From Pararhizobium sp. IMCC21322 (lineage in GTDB: Bacteria; Pseudomonadota; Alphaproteobacteria; Rhizobiales; GCA-2746425): a DNA stretch of 64,000 nt. Of this stretch, positions 44,295 through 53,024 are shown in pieces (within the stretch, counting starts at the first letter, position 1; each line of letters begins with the position of its first letter). Made by a program: the position numbers and the translations under genes. The DNA lies in NCBI RefSeq assembly GCF_030758295.1, contig NZ_CP132335.1, positions 5,167,501-5,231,500 of the forward strand, written 5' to 3'. Below the pieces are notes generated by a model. It was not told the origin of the DNA. It saw nothing but the letters and a program-made list of their open reading frames with translations, and made no database searches.

Positions 44295-45344
44295 CTATTG
44301 AAGCAGAACGCGTTCCACCTCAAAACCGGACTCACGAAACAGGGCAACCAAACCCTCCTTGCCCGGCAAATGCAGCGCCCCGACCGCAATAAATGCACCA
44401 CCCTCGCTGACATAAGGCAAAGAACGCTCGGCCATGCGCCGATTGCGATCAACGATCATGCTTTTTGCAAAACCCTCCGGAATATCGGCCAGCGGCGCGA
44501 ACGGCATTTCGATTCTTTCAAGTGCCAACATCTGATCCATGCGTTCTGCATCATAAAGCGCAACCAGCGTCGCAGCAAAGTCTTCGATCTGATCTTCGTG
44601 CAAAACCAAAGTCTCCAGCATCTTCACGCCTTCGGCCAGTGGAATATTGGTAATCGCTTCCATCTGCTCGGCAAAGGATTCAAGGCCGGTTGTGGGAATA
44701 CCAGCAGCTTCGGCTGCGCTGGCGATGCGCACATCAACCGTATTGTTCATGCCCCCGGTACTTTCCAGCATGCCCGGCAATTCACAGGACGGAATGGAAA
44801 TCAGCGCCGTGACGACAAACGGCCGAAAGCCGATCAGGGCAAAAGGTGGCAGTCCCATATCCGTCATCAGACGCTCCAGATTGCCATAGGCCTGCGGGCT
44901 CATGAAATCTTTCAATGTCTTGCCATTACCCAGAAACAGGTTTCCCATCTGCAGCACCGATTGTTCTGCAACAATCGTTTCATTGGCAATATCAGGGATT
45001 TCCGTGACCACCAGTTGCGACTGCAGCACCAGATCAAGCACCGTCGGCGAAATCTCCGGAACACTCAGTTCAGACAGATGAATTGTACCGAACAGATATG
45101 ATGTTTTGCCGTCTGGCGCTGTGATCCGCCACAACAGCCCTTCCCCATTGGGAATAGCCCGCGCTTCGCGCTCCAGATTGGCATAGACCTCCGGGTAATC
45201 CGCTTCCAGCTGGCTGACAATACTTGTGCCGGTACAGCTGGGATGTGCCGGATTGGCAGTAGCAGCTGTTGCCCCAAACGCCACCAGCAAGCCCGTAAAG
45301 CCAAGCACGCAGCCAAGAAATCCCATGCGCCAGATTGCGGTCAC
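44295..45344 (-). CDS. TraB/GumN family protein
   Basis: A secreted or periplasmic protein of 349 residues with an N-terminal signal sequence (about 1-31, LGFTGLLVAFGATAATA). The TraB/GumN domain shows the two conserved GxxH blocks: FGTIHLSE near 90 and VGALHLPG near the C-terminus. This fold belongs to the erythromycin-esterase/TIKI-type metalloprotease-like clan; bacterial roles are poorly known. It starts with GTG at 45344, which has AGGAG seven bases upstream. It lies just upstream of sdhC, but with its own 167-base spacer. Confidence 0.88.
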   Translation of the reverse strand: MTAIWRMGFLGCVLGFTGLLVAFGATAATANPAHPSCTGTSIVSQLEADYPEVYANLEREARAIPNGEGLLWRITAPDGKTSYLFGTIHLSELSVPEISPTVLDLVLQSQLVVTEIPDIANETIVAEQSVLQMGNLFLGNGKTLKDFMSPQAYGNLERLMTDMGLPPFALIGFRPFVVTALISIPSCELPGMLESTGGMNNTVDVRIASAAEAAGIPTTGLESFAEQMEAITNIPLAEGVKMLETLVLHEDQIEDFAATLVALYDAERMDQMLALERIEMPFAPLADIPEGFAKSMIVDRNRRMAERSLPYVSEGGAFIAVGALHLPGKEGLVALFRESGFEVERVLLQ

Positions 45345-45354
45345 AACAATTCTC

Positions 45355-45558
45355 CTAATAGTCAGACAAAGTTATATCGTCAGAATAGGTGCCTTCGGTC
45401 TCTTTCCAGACCGCCTGTCCGCACATCATGGAACCACTTTCAGGATTATGCGACAGCGTCGGGCTGCCATGCAGGTTCCAACCGGCACTTAAGGCCTTGG
45501 AGACGCGTTTGCAAAATGACGAATCATCAGGGCCTGTAAGATATCGATAGAGTTTCAT
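45355..45558 (-). CDS. DUF1737 protein
   Basis: A small 67-residue protein of the DUF1737 family, recognised by MKLYRYLTGPDDSSFCKRV, the GWNLHGSP block and MCGQAVWKE. Function unknown; such domains are often found as short stand-alone proteins. The ATG has GGGA upstream. It lies 10 bases before the TraB/GumN gene and 46 bases after the CitE-like gene, so the three may be one transcript. Confidence 0.9.
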   Translation of the reverse strand: MKLYRYLTGPDDSSFCKRVSKALSAGWNLHGSPTLSHNPESGSMMCGQAVWKETEGTYSDDITLSDY

Positions 45559-45604
45559 ATTGTTTCCCGTTTCATACTGTTTCCCGGTTCATGGTGTGTC
45601 CTGC

Positions 45605-46495
45605 TTATTGAGTACCGTCCGCAAGGCCTGCCTTCACCAGCACCCGCTGAGCGGCTTTGAGATGCAGAAATTCCACCATTTTGTTGTTAACAGTCAAAAC
45701 AGCTTTGCCAGCATTGGCCGGATCGGCAAACGCTGCGCAAATGGCTTTCGCCTCCAGCACATCCGCCTCAGCCGGTGTAAAGGCCACCATACAGGCCGCA
45801 ATCTGGCCCGGATGGATCAGGCTTTTGCCATCAAGGCCAAGTGCGGCGCCCTGTTCACATTCCGCCTGAAATCCGTCCATATCCTTCAAATCGGTATAAA
45901 CGCCATCCACCAGAGCCAATCCATAAGCGCGGCACGCTGCAAGGCATTGCATGATCCACGGAATAAAGGCTGCCCGTCCCGGCACTAAAGGCGTACCCGT
46001 TTGCAGCGCAAGATCATTGGTTCCCAGCATCAAAGCTTCCAGTCTTGGGTCAGCCGCCGCCGCCATTGCGGCAATCTCACCGATATTCATCAGTGCCAGC
46101 GGGCTTTCAATCATACCCCACAACCGAATGGAAGCTGGTGCGTCGCTTGCTTCAAAGGCGCTCAGCGCGGTCTCGATATCAGCGGTCTTGTCCACTTTCG
46201 GCAGCACAATGCCGTCTGGAACCATCGCCAGAACCGCCAGAAAATCTTCCGCGCCCCATAGCGTATCAAGCGGGTTGATGCGCACCAGAATGCGGCCCTT
46301 TGGGCGGTCCCCTTCCAGCGCTGCACGTAAGGCTTCTCTGGCATCGGCTTTGCCAGCACTGGTAACTGCGTCCTCCAGATCAAAAATGACACAATCAGCG
46401 CCCAACATGTCAGGACTGCCTAACACTTTAGCGACAGCACGATGATTGTCGGCCGGGACATACAATATGCTGCGAAAGGCGTTGTATTTGTTCAT
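45605..46495 (-). CDS. HpcH/HpaI aldolase/citrate lyase family protein (CitE-like)
   Basis: A 296-residue (beta/alpha)8 enzyme of the CitE/malyl-CoA lyase group, Mg-dependent, cleaving or hydrolysing acyl-CoA esters. Visible motifs are RSILYVPADNHRA (CoA phosphate binding), FDLEDAVTSAGKADAR (metal/substrate Asp-Glu), RINPLDT, and the Glu of GMIESPLALMNI. No CitF or CitD genes lie nearby, so a stand-alone malyl-CoA or beta-methylmalyl-CoA lyase/thioesterase or citramalyl-CoA lyase is more likely than citrate lyase. Confidence 0.9.
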   Translation of the reverse strand: MNKYNAFRSILYVPADNHRAVAKVLGSPDMLGADCVIFDLEDAVTSAGKADAREALRAALEGDRPKGRILVRINPLDTLWGAEDFLAVLAMVPDGIVLPKVDKTADIETALSAFEASDAPASIRLWGMIESPLALMNIGEIAAMAAAADPRLEALMLGTNDLALQTGTPLVPGRAAFIPWIMQCLAACRAYGLALVDGVYTDLKDMDGFQAECEQGAALGLDGKSLIHPGQIAACMVAFTPAEADVLEAKAICAAFADPANAGKAVLTVNNKMVEFLHLKAAQRVLVKAGLADGTQ

Positions 46496-46628
46496 GAGAT
46501 TTCCAGATAATTGAGCGCCTTCTTATCACCCACAAACCGGCTCCTGTCAGCAGTCTTTTCATGGCATTCGCACTGTGAACCTGCTACAGCAGCGATTACA
46601 TGCCCGGTGAAAAAACCAGCGATTCCCA

Positions 46629-47795
46629 GTGCAAAACACATTTGATGTCATCATTATTGGAAGCGGCATTGTCGGCGTTTCAACCGCATGGCATTTGCGG
46701 GGAATTGGCTTTGCCGGCACAATTGCCATCGTGGAACGCGACCCGAGCTTCAGCCATTCATCCACGTCTCAGGCCATCGGTGGCATCTGGCAGCAATTCT
46801 CTCTCAAAGAAAACGTTCAAATGTCGCTCTATGGCGCAAAATTCCTCAAGGAATTTGCCAAGGAGCAGAAAATCGATCTGGATTTTCAAGAACATGGCTA
46901 CCTGTTTCTGGCCAAGGAGGAGGGTCAGGACACTCTGGAAAAAAATGTCGCCCAGCAGCGCAAGCTGAAAGCCGACATCGCGCTATTGACCCCCACCTTG
47001 CTGCAACAGCACTTCCCCTGGCTCAATACAGACGGGCTGGCAGCCGGGGCTCTGGGTCTGTCCAATGAGGGATGGTTCGATGCCCACCAGCTTCACAGTT
47101 CCATGCGCAGCGCGGTTCGCGACTGGGACGTGCCCCTGATCAAGGGATCAGTCTCCGAAATCGAACATACCGACAGCGAAATTCGCTCGGTGATGCTGGA
47201 CAATGGGCGGCGGCTGAAATGCGGTCATCTCGTCAATGCAACCGGACCCAATGCCGGAATTCTGACGCGGATGGCCCGGATTCGTCTGCCCATTGAGCCA
47301 AGAAAACGCAGCATCTTCATGGTCCATGGCGATTCTGCACCATCTGAAATGCCGGTGCTTGTCGACCCCAATGGTGTGTTCCTGCGCCCGGATGGCCCCT
47401 TCCACATTTGCGGCGTCGCGCCCGACAAAACATCTGACAGCCGCAGCACCACGTCAGACATTGAGCCGGATCCGGATTTGTTTCATGGCATCATCAAGCC
47501 GGCACTTGCGGCGCGTTTGCCCGACGTAAAAGAATTCAAGATCATTCGATCATGGGCTGGCCATTACGACTACAACAGTTTTGATCAGATCGCCGTTCTG
47601 GGACCTCATACCCGTCTTGAGAATTTCTATTTTGCCAACGGCTTTTCCGGAATTGGCCTGCAACAGGGCCCGGCGGCAGGGCGCGCCGTAGCCGAACTCA
47701 TTCTCCATGGCGCTTATCAGACCCTCGATCTGTCCCGGCTTGGCTTTGAGCGCATTGTTGAAAACCAGCCGCTTGAAGAGGAAAACCTGATTTAG
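46629..47795 (+). CDS. FAD-dependent oxidoreductase (DAO family)
   Basis: A 388-residue amine/D-amino-acid oxidase-type flavoprotein. The FAD-binding motif is VIIIGSGIVGVSTAWHL (about 8-24), followed by SHSSTSQAIGGIWQQFS. The C-terminal block YFANGFSGIGLQQGPAAGRAVAEL closes the flavin site. It resembles FOXRED1/sarcosine-oxidase-beta-like proteins. The start is a GTG with only a weak ribosome-binding site. It is followed by a pyridoxal-kinase-like gene and a PLP-dependent dehydratase, suggesting amino-acid or amine catabolism; substrate unknown. Confidence 0.88.
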   Translation: MQNTFDVIIIGSGIVGVSTAWHLRGIGFAGTIAIVERDPSFSHSSTSQAIGGIWQQFSLKENVQMSLYGAKFLKEFAKEQKIDLDFQEHGYLFLAKEEGQDTLEKNVAQQRKLKADIALLTPTLLQQHFPWLNTDGLAAGALGLSNEGWFDAHQLHSSMRSAVRDWDVPLIKGSVSEIEHTDSEIRSVMLDNGRRLKCGHLVNATGPNAGILTRMARIRLPIEPRKRSIFMVHGDSAPSEMPVLVDPNGVFLRPDGPFHICGVAPDKTSDSRSTTSDIEPDPDLFHGIIKPALAARLPDVKEFKIIRSWAGHYDYNSFDQIAVLGPHTRLENFYFANGFSGIGLQQGPAAGRAVAELILHGAYQTLDLSRLGFERIVENQPLEEENLI

Positions 47796-47892
47796 CCCGA
47801 TCGTGACTTCGATCCCCTGCCAAGTTGACTAACCTGGCCAACGGGCTGATATGGATGGCCACTTGGTTCAACAGCACTGAAATGCGCTTAAG

Positions 47893-48849
47893 ATGCAGCC
47901 TTCAAACTCCGCAGCCACCCGCCCTTCAATTATCGTTCTGTCCAGCCTGGTGGCTGATGGCTCTGTCGGTGGACGGTTGGCCTGTTTTGCCCTGGAAAGA
48001 CTGGGGTTTCCGGTCTGGCTCGTGCCAACAGCCACCCTGCCCCGCCATCCCGGTCGCAGTCCTTCGGTCCGCACAAATACGTCTGCTGAATTTCTGCAAG
48101 GCTGTTTGGCTGATCTATCTGAACTGGCCAAATCGCAGCCAATCGCCGCAATCCTGACCGGCTATATGGGCGATGCTCAGCAGATAAACATCATTGCCGA
48201 CGCCATATCCGATCTGAAAGCGAGCCATCCGGACCTGCTTTATATGTGCGATCCTGTGTTGGGAGATGGCGACCAATTATATGTCGCTGAGGAAACTGCG
48301 AACGCCATGCGCGACAAGCTCTGGCCGCTATGCGATATCGCCACGCCCAACAGTTTTGAACTGTGCTGGCTGGAAGGCGCTGCTGATCAATCCGTAACAA
48401 CCGCGCCCGCTCTGGCCGATCTTTCAAGAACGGCATCACCGCAACGCGTCGCCGTGACCAGCGTTGCCGGACTGATGAAAGGGTATATTGGCAATCTGCT
48501 AGCCACGCCCGACACGCCGGCCATTCTATTTGAGCATCTGGTCATGCCGCACGCGCCACACGGCACAGGGGATTTGTTTGCGGCCCTCTTGCTTGGTCAT
48601 TATCTGCTATCCGGTAATTGGGAAAAGGCGACCGAGCGGGCAAGTGCCGCCCTGTTTGAACTGACCGCCAGAGCCGCAAAATCAGGCCTTCACGACCTGC
48701 CGCTGATTGCAGAGCAAGCATCGCTGGAGCGTCCCATGGCCTCAGTATCCAAACGCCAGATCACAACGGCCCAGACAGGAAGCAAAACCGGACAGCAAGC
48801 TGGAAAGAAGGGCAAACGACCCGTTTTGAAACCCAGCCCTCTTTCGTAA
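47893..48849 (+). CDS. Pyridoxal kinase-like protein
   Basis: A ribokinase-superfamily protein of 318 residues resembling PdxK/PdxY. Motifs are LSSLVADGSVGGRLACFALERLG at the N-terminus, ILTGYMGDAQQ, YMCDPVLGD near 120 and the anion-hole/catalytic block HGTGDLFAALLLG. It probably phosphorylates pyridoxal. A basic tail (about 290-318, with GQQAGKKGKRP) is not part of the family core. It lies 97 bases after the flavoprotein gene and 31 bases before a PLP enzyme that would use its product. Confidence 0.85.
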   Translation: MQPSNSAATRPSIIVLSSLVADGSVGGRLACFALERLGFPVWLVPTATLPRHPGRSPSVRTNTSAEFLQGCLADLSELAKSQPIAAILTGYMGDAQQINIIADAISDLKASHPDLLYMCDPVLGDGDQLYVAEETANAMRDKLWPLCDIATPNSFELCWLEGAADQSVTTAPALADLSRTASPQRVAVTSVAGLMKGYIGNLLATPDTPAILFEHLVMPHAPHGTGDLFAALLLGHYLLSGNWEKATERASAALFELTARAAKSGLHDLPLIAEQASLERPMASVSKRQITTAQTGSKTGQQAGKKGKRPVLKPSPLS

Positions 48850-48880
48850 ACAAATCCGCTCTCATAAATCAGGAACCCTC

Positions 48881-49804
48881 ATGATAAGCCGCAGTGCAAT
48901 CGAAGAAGCTCACGCGCGCATTGCGCCCTATATTCGCCGCACGCCTGTCATGGACAGCAATGGCGACTTTTGCGACCATGACACGCCCGTGTCCCTCAAG
49001 CTGGAACTGTTTCAGCACACAGGGTCATTCAAACCGCGCGGCGCGTTCAACAATCTGCTCACCAGAGCGGTTCCAAAGGCAGGCATCGCGGCAGCGTCCG
49101 GTGGCAATCATGGTGCAGCCGTGGCCTATGCTGCCGCGCGCCTGGGTCACAAAGCTAAAATCTTCGTGCCGGAAATATCCAGCCTGGCCAAACAGGCTAA
49201 AATCCGTGAAGCGGGTGCGGATTTGGTCGTGGAAGGCGCGCACTATGCCGATGCCCTTGCACTATGCAACGCCTATCAACAGCAAACCGGCGCGATGACA
49301 ATTCACGCTTATGACGCTGAAGAAACCATCGCCGGGCAAGGAACGGTTGCACTGGAGTGGCTGCAGCAATCAGGCCCGCTGGACACATTATTGGTGGCAG
49401 CCGGTGGCGGTGGTCTCATCGCCGGCATTTTATCGGCATGTCAGGATGTGTGTCGCGTAATCTCGGTGGAGCCGGATGGTGCCTGCTGTCTGGCTCAGGC
49501 ACTGCAGGCCGGACGACCGTTTAATGTGGAAATTAGTTCAATCGCAGCGGACAGTCTTGGCGCGCAATCATTGGGCAAATTGTCCTTTGAAATTTGCCAA
49601 AAACACCTTCACCGCGCAATCACCGTTCCCGACAGCGCTATTCTCAAAACCCAGAAAGCCATCTGGCAAAAGCTGCAAATCATCACCGAACCGGGTGGAG
49701 CAACGGCACTGTCTGCGCTCGTCCATGGCGCCTATAGACCTGAACCGGGGGAGCGAATTGGTGTTTTACTATGCGGTGCCAACGCTGAATCTGGTGTTTT
49801 TTGA
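48881..49804 (+). CDS. PLP-dependent threonine/serine dehydratase-like protein
   Basis: A fold-type II PLP enzyme of 307 residues. The PLP lysine is K51 in HTGSFKPRGAFNNL. The phosphate and substrate loops are ASGGNHGAAVAYAAARLG and AAGGGGLIAGI. No C-terminal ACT-like regulatory domain is present, so it resembles catabolic threonine dehydratase, serine racemase or hydroxyaspartate dehydratase rather than biosynthetic IlvA. Substrate unknown. It is the last gene of the flavoprotein-kinase-dehydratase unit. Confidence 0.88.
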   Translation: MISRSAIEEAHARIAPYIRRTPVMDSNGDFCDHDTPVSLKLELFQHTGSFKPRGAFNNLLTRAVPKAGIAAASGGNHGAAVAYAAARLGHKAKIFVPEISSLAKQAKIREAGADLVVEGAHYADALALCNAYQQQTGAMTIHAYDAEETIAGQGTVALEWLQQSGPLDTLLVAAGGGGLIAGILSACQDVCRVISVEPDGACCLAQALQAGRPFNVEISSIAADSLGAQSLGKLSFEICQKHLHRAITVPDSAILKTQKAIWQKLQIITEPGGATALSALVHGAYRPEPGERIGVLLCGANAESGVF

Positions 49805-50131
49805 CCATAATTCCTACAAATCCGCCTTTTCTGGCAAAAGAGCCTTGAAACTATTGCCTGTCAGAGCCTATTTTAGGAGTGTGCATGGCTTATGCCTTGC
49901 GCGAAGGTAAATAGCCGTTCACTCAGACGAACTCTCAGATGAGATTGTATGATCGTTGACCGTGTGGCCGTTATCGGAAAATTCTTCACCATGAAAGCCT
50001 GTGCTTTGATGTGGTTGGTTCTTTTGGGCCGACGCAAAAATGCCGGTTTGGTCCATTATTTTGGGCTGTGACATGAGGAAGGCCTATTCGGCGACGGGTG
50101 CATTTATTTTTAAAAGGATAAAACCCTGACC
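49805..50131. other. 327-bp region with no convincing gene
   Basis: In many Hyphomicrobiales nadD precedes rsfS; here no nadD is present. A 40-codon frame (49949-50071) with a short hydrophobic stretch lacks a ribosome-binding site and is not supported. The region presumably holds the rsfS promoter. Confidence 0.4.
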
Positions 50132-50584
50132 ATGCCATTGCAGGCTTCGTCCTCCGACACAGCGCCAAAAAAAGGTGCAAATGTGCAACCCGCACATGCG
50201 ATGTCAGAGGCAGCGGCTGAAACCGAATTCTCTTCGGAAGAAGCCCTTAAAATTGTTCTCGCCAGCCTGGATGATTCCAAGGCTGAGGAAACACTGCCAA
50301 TCGATATCAGCGGAAAATCTCCACTGTTCGACCATATTGTGGTGACCACCGGACGCTCACATCGTCACGTCAATGCGATTGCCGATCACCTTTTGCGCGA
50401 TGTGAAAACAGCCGGTCTTGGCCGCGCTTCTGTTGAAGGCTTGCCGGCTTGCGACTGGGTGCTGGTCGATACAGGCGATGTTGTCGTTCATATTTTCCGC
50501 CCTGAAGTGCGCGAGTTTTACAATATCGAGAAAATCTGGCGCGCCCAGGAAGACGATATGACACCGGCTCCGGCAAACGCCTGA
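50132..50584 (+). CDS. rsfS: Ribosomal silencing factor RsfS
   Basis: Binds ribosomal protein uL14 and blocks subunit joining when nutrients are scarce. The conserved domain (about 37-142) reads ALKIVLASLDDSKAEETLPIDISGKS in parts, with DHIVVTTGRSHRHVNAIADHL, GDVVVHIF and FYNIEKIW. About 30 low-complexity residues precede it. A second ATG at 50201 would remove most of this extension but has no ribosome-binding site; AAGGA lies 14 bases before the first ATG, rather far. It is followed 18 bases later by rlmH. Confidence 0.94.
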   Translation: MPLQASSSDTAPKKGANVQPAHAMSEAAAETEFSSEEALKIVLASLDDSKAEETLPIDISGKSPLFDHIVVTTGRSHRHVNAIADHLLRDVKTAGLGRASVEGLPACDWVLVDTGDVVVHIFRPEVREFYNIEKIWRAQEDDMTPAPANA

Positions 50585-50602
50585 GCGAGTGAAACTGAGC
50601 CA

Positions 50603-51085
50603 GTGAAACTGACGATAGCTGCAATCGGGCGGATGAAACGCGGTGCCGAGCAGGATTTGTGCGCGCGCTATGCTGATCGCGCCGACAAGGCAGGCCGCGC
50701 GCTCAGCCTTGGCCCATTGCGCATTGTCGAATTCAATGAATCTCGCGCACCGCGACCAGCTGAACGCAAGGCCCAGGAAGCTGACATGCTCTTGGGTGCC
50801 GCACCTCCTGGCGCGGCAAAATTCGTGTTTGATGAACATGGCACTGCCCACACCAGCCGCAGCTTCACAAATATTCTGGCGGAAGAACGCGATAATGGCT
50901 GCTCGGAAGCATGGTTCTTCATTGGCGGCGCTGATGGCCATGGCAATGCTTTGCTGGATGCTGCGACCAAAAAAATATCGCTGGGCAAAATGACCTACCC
51001 CCACCAGATTGCACGATGCCTGTTGGCAGAGCAGATTTACCGGGCCATCACCATTCTGTCTGGACACCCCTATCATCGGGACTAG
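50603..51085 (+). CDS. rlmH: 23S rRNA (pseudouridine1915-N3)-methyltransferase RlmH
   Basis: A SPOUT-class methyltransferase acting on helix 69 of 23S rRNA in assembled ribosomes; 160 residues. Motifs are KLTIAAIGRMKRGAEQDLCARY at the start, WFFIGGADGHG (SAM-knot glycine loop) and MTYPHQIARCLLAEQIYRA at the C-terminus. Tightly linked to rsfS, the usual arrangement. Confidence 0.96.
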   Translation: MKLTIAAIGRMKRGAEQDLCARYADRADKAGRALSLGPLRIVEFNESRAPRPAERKAQEADMLLGAAPPGAAKFVFDEHGTAHTSRSFTNILAEERDNGCSEAWFFIGGADGHGNALLDAATKKISLGKMTYPHQIARCLLAEQIYRAITILSGHPYHRD

Positions 51086-51142
51086 GGTCAAAACCCAATT
51101 GGAAAACTTGAAAGCCGTTCTGTTTTTGATACAAGGATAGCC

Positions 51143-52378
51143 ATGATCCGCACCCTCTTATGTCTTCTTTTGCTCGTGACGTCCGGACAAGTCTTCGCTC
51201 AGGATCGCGGCGCTATCGAGCGGCAGTTCCAAAACTGGCTGAAAGATACAATTTTACCGCAAGCGCGGTCCGTTGGTGTGTCGCGGCGCACCTTCAATGC
51301 CGCTTTTTCCGGAGTGACCCTGAATTGGGACCTTCCGGACCTTGTACCACCAGGCACCAAGCCCAAAGTGCCCAAGCGCCAGCGTCAGGCTGAGTTTAGT
51401 TCACCAGGAAAATATTTCAGACGCGGCAGCATTGATGGCGCCACCTCGGTTGGCCGACAGATGGCGGCACGCCACGCAAAAATACTTGCAACTGTCGAAC
51501 GGCAAACCGGTGTGCCGGGACGCATCGTTCTGGCCATCTGGGGCCGCGAAAGCGGTTATGGTCGAGCTTCAATCCCCCACAATGTGTTTAAAGTTCTGGG
51601 CACGAAAGCCTTTATGAGCACAAGAGCGCCCTATTTTACCGCTGAATTGGTAGCGGCTCTTCAGATCGCCGAGGCAGGCCACGCACCAGAGCGCACCATG
51701 AAAAGCAGCTGGGCTGGCGCTCTTGGCCAGCCGCAATTCATGCCATCCAGCTTCTTGAAATATGCTGCAGATGGCAATGGTGATGGCCGCGCTGACATCT
51801 GGAACTCTGAAGCTGACACCATAGCATCCATCGGAACCTACCTTGCCTTGCACGGCTGGGTCGGCGATCGCGATTGGGGCTTTGAAGTGGATCTGCCGCG
51901 GTCTGTTTCCTGTACGCTGGAGGGCCCGGATCAGGGCCGATCCATCGCCGCTTGGGAAGCCATGGGGATAAAACGCGTGTCCGGGCGCCCTTTCCCTGAT
52001 CACGAAAAACGCGGTGAAGGCTATCTGCTTCTGCCAGCAGGCCGAAACGGTCCGGCCTTCATTGCCACACCGAATTTCTTTGTTTTGAAGGAATATAACA
52101 AGAGCGATTTATATGCGCTGTTTGTCGGTCATGTCGGTGACCGCATCCAGTATGGTGTTGGTGATTTTACCGCACGCTGGGGCGCTGTCGGCGGACTGCT
52201 GCGCTCCGACGTGGCAACCATGCAGCGTGCGCTGGAAGCAAAAGGGCATGATGTTGGCGGTGCCGATGGGCTGGCCGGTTTCAAAACCCGCCGCTCCATA
52301 GGCCGTTGGCAGGAAGCAACGGGACAGGCTTCAACCTGCTTCCCCGAAGCAAATATGAAGGCAGCGCTGACCCGCTGA
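51143..52378 (+). CDS. Lytic murein transglycosylase (MltB-like)
   Basis: A periplasmic peptidoglycan lytic transglycosylase of 411 residues. The signal peptide is about 1-19 (cut after GQVFAQ). The SLT_2/MltB domain (about 25-330) shows the catalytic Glu in IWGRESGYGRAS (near 135) and ALGQPQFMPSSFLKYAADGNGDGRADIW. A C-terminal peptidoglycan-binding domain (about 345-405; LLRSDVATMQRALEAKGHDVGGADG) follows. AAGGA lies six bases before the ATG. It fits the cell-wall theme of the region but lies within a segment that separates rlmH from the envC-like gene. Confidence 0.94.
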   Translation: MIRTLLCLLLLVTSGQVFAQDRGAIERQFQNWLKDTILPQARSVGVSRRTFNAAFSGVTLNWDLPDLVPPGTKPKVPKRQRQAEFSSPGKYFRRGSIDGATSVGRQMAARHAKILATVERQTGVPGRIVLAIWGRESGYGRASIPHNVFKVLGTKAFMSTRAPYFTAELVAALQIAEAGHAPERTMKSSWAGALGQPQFMPSSFLKYAADGNGDGRADIWNSEADTIASIGTYLALHGWVGDRDWGFEVDLPRSVSCTLEGPDQGRSIAAWEAMGIKRVSGRPFPDHEKRGEGYLLLPAGRNGPAFIATPNFFVLKEYNKSDLYALFVGHVGDRIQYGVGDFTARWGAVGGLLRSDVATMQRALEAKGHDVGGADGLAGFKTRRSIGRWQEATGQASTCFPEANMKAALTR

Positions 52379-52448
52379 CAACCAAACGGATAAGTGGCGG
52401 GTGAGTGGCCTGTGAGTAGATTGAGCATCACCGAGATGGAACGCTGAT

Positions 52449-52961
52449 ATGGTCAGGTATGTTGCACTTTTGCGGGCAGTCAATGTCGGCGGCAGCGGAA
52501 AACTGCCTATGAAAGATCTCATTCAACTGTGCACAGAAGCAGGGTTTGAAGATGTTCAGACCTATATCGCAAGCGGTAATGTTGTGTTTTCGACCCATCT
52601 GCCGACAGATCAGGCAAAGGCCGTTCTTGAAGCCCGACTTGAGACCTATGCAGGCCGGCTTGTCCCCGTTTTCATCAGAACCGGCCCTGAATTGAAGTCA
52701 ATTCTGGATGCCAATCCCTTCCCCGATAAGCCGGGAAACCGCACCATGGTGGTCTTTCTGGATGGCGCGCCACCCAAAGATGCGCTTGCGCAGGCAACCG
52801 GGTTGAAGAGCGAAGAAATGCGCCTCGGCGCGCAGGAGCTCTACATCCACTATGGCGAGGGCATGGGACAGTCAAAGCTGAAAATTCCTGCAGCCCAATC
52901 CGGAACGTCCCGGAACATGAACACAGTCGCAAAGCTTGTCAAAATGGCGTTGAATGAATAG
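52449..52961 (+). CDS. DUF1697 family protein
   Basis: A 170-residue cytoplasmic protein of the DUF1697 family, recognised by YVALLRAVNVGGSGKLPMKDL, YIASGNVVFST and the C-terminal LKIPAAQSGTSRNMNTVAKL. The function of the family is unknown. It converges on the GGDEF-EAL gene across a 63-base gap. Confidence 0.92.
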   Translation: MVRYVALLRAVNVGGSGKLPMKDLIQLCTEAGFEDVQTYIASGNVVFSTHLPTDQAKAVLEARLETYAGRLVPVFIRTGPELKSILDANPFPDKPGNRTMVVFLDGAPPKDALAQATGLKSEEMRLGAQELYIHYGEGMGQSKLKIPAAQSGTSRNMNTVAKLVKMALNE

Positions 52962-53024
52962 GTGCGGGATCACATGATCCGGCAGCTTACAATCCCACAT
53001 GAATGCCCGTGAAATCATTCTGGC

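Noticed and set aside
49949-50071. 40-codon frame with a short hydrophobic stretch upstream of rsfS
   Set aside because: No ribosome-binding site and no similarity to any small protein family I know; mentioned only in the gap entry.
52967-52980. Palindrome GGATCACATGATCC between DUF1697 and the GGDEF-EAL gene
   Set aside because: A 6-bp stem with a two-base centre and no T-run; too weak for a terminator and not matched to a known operator.
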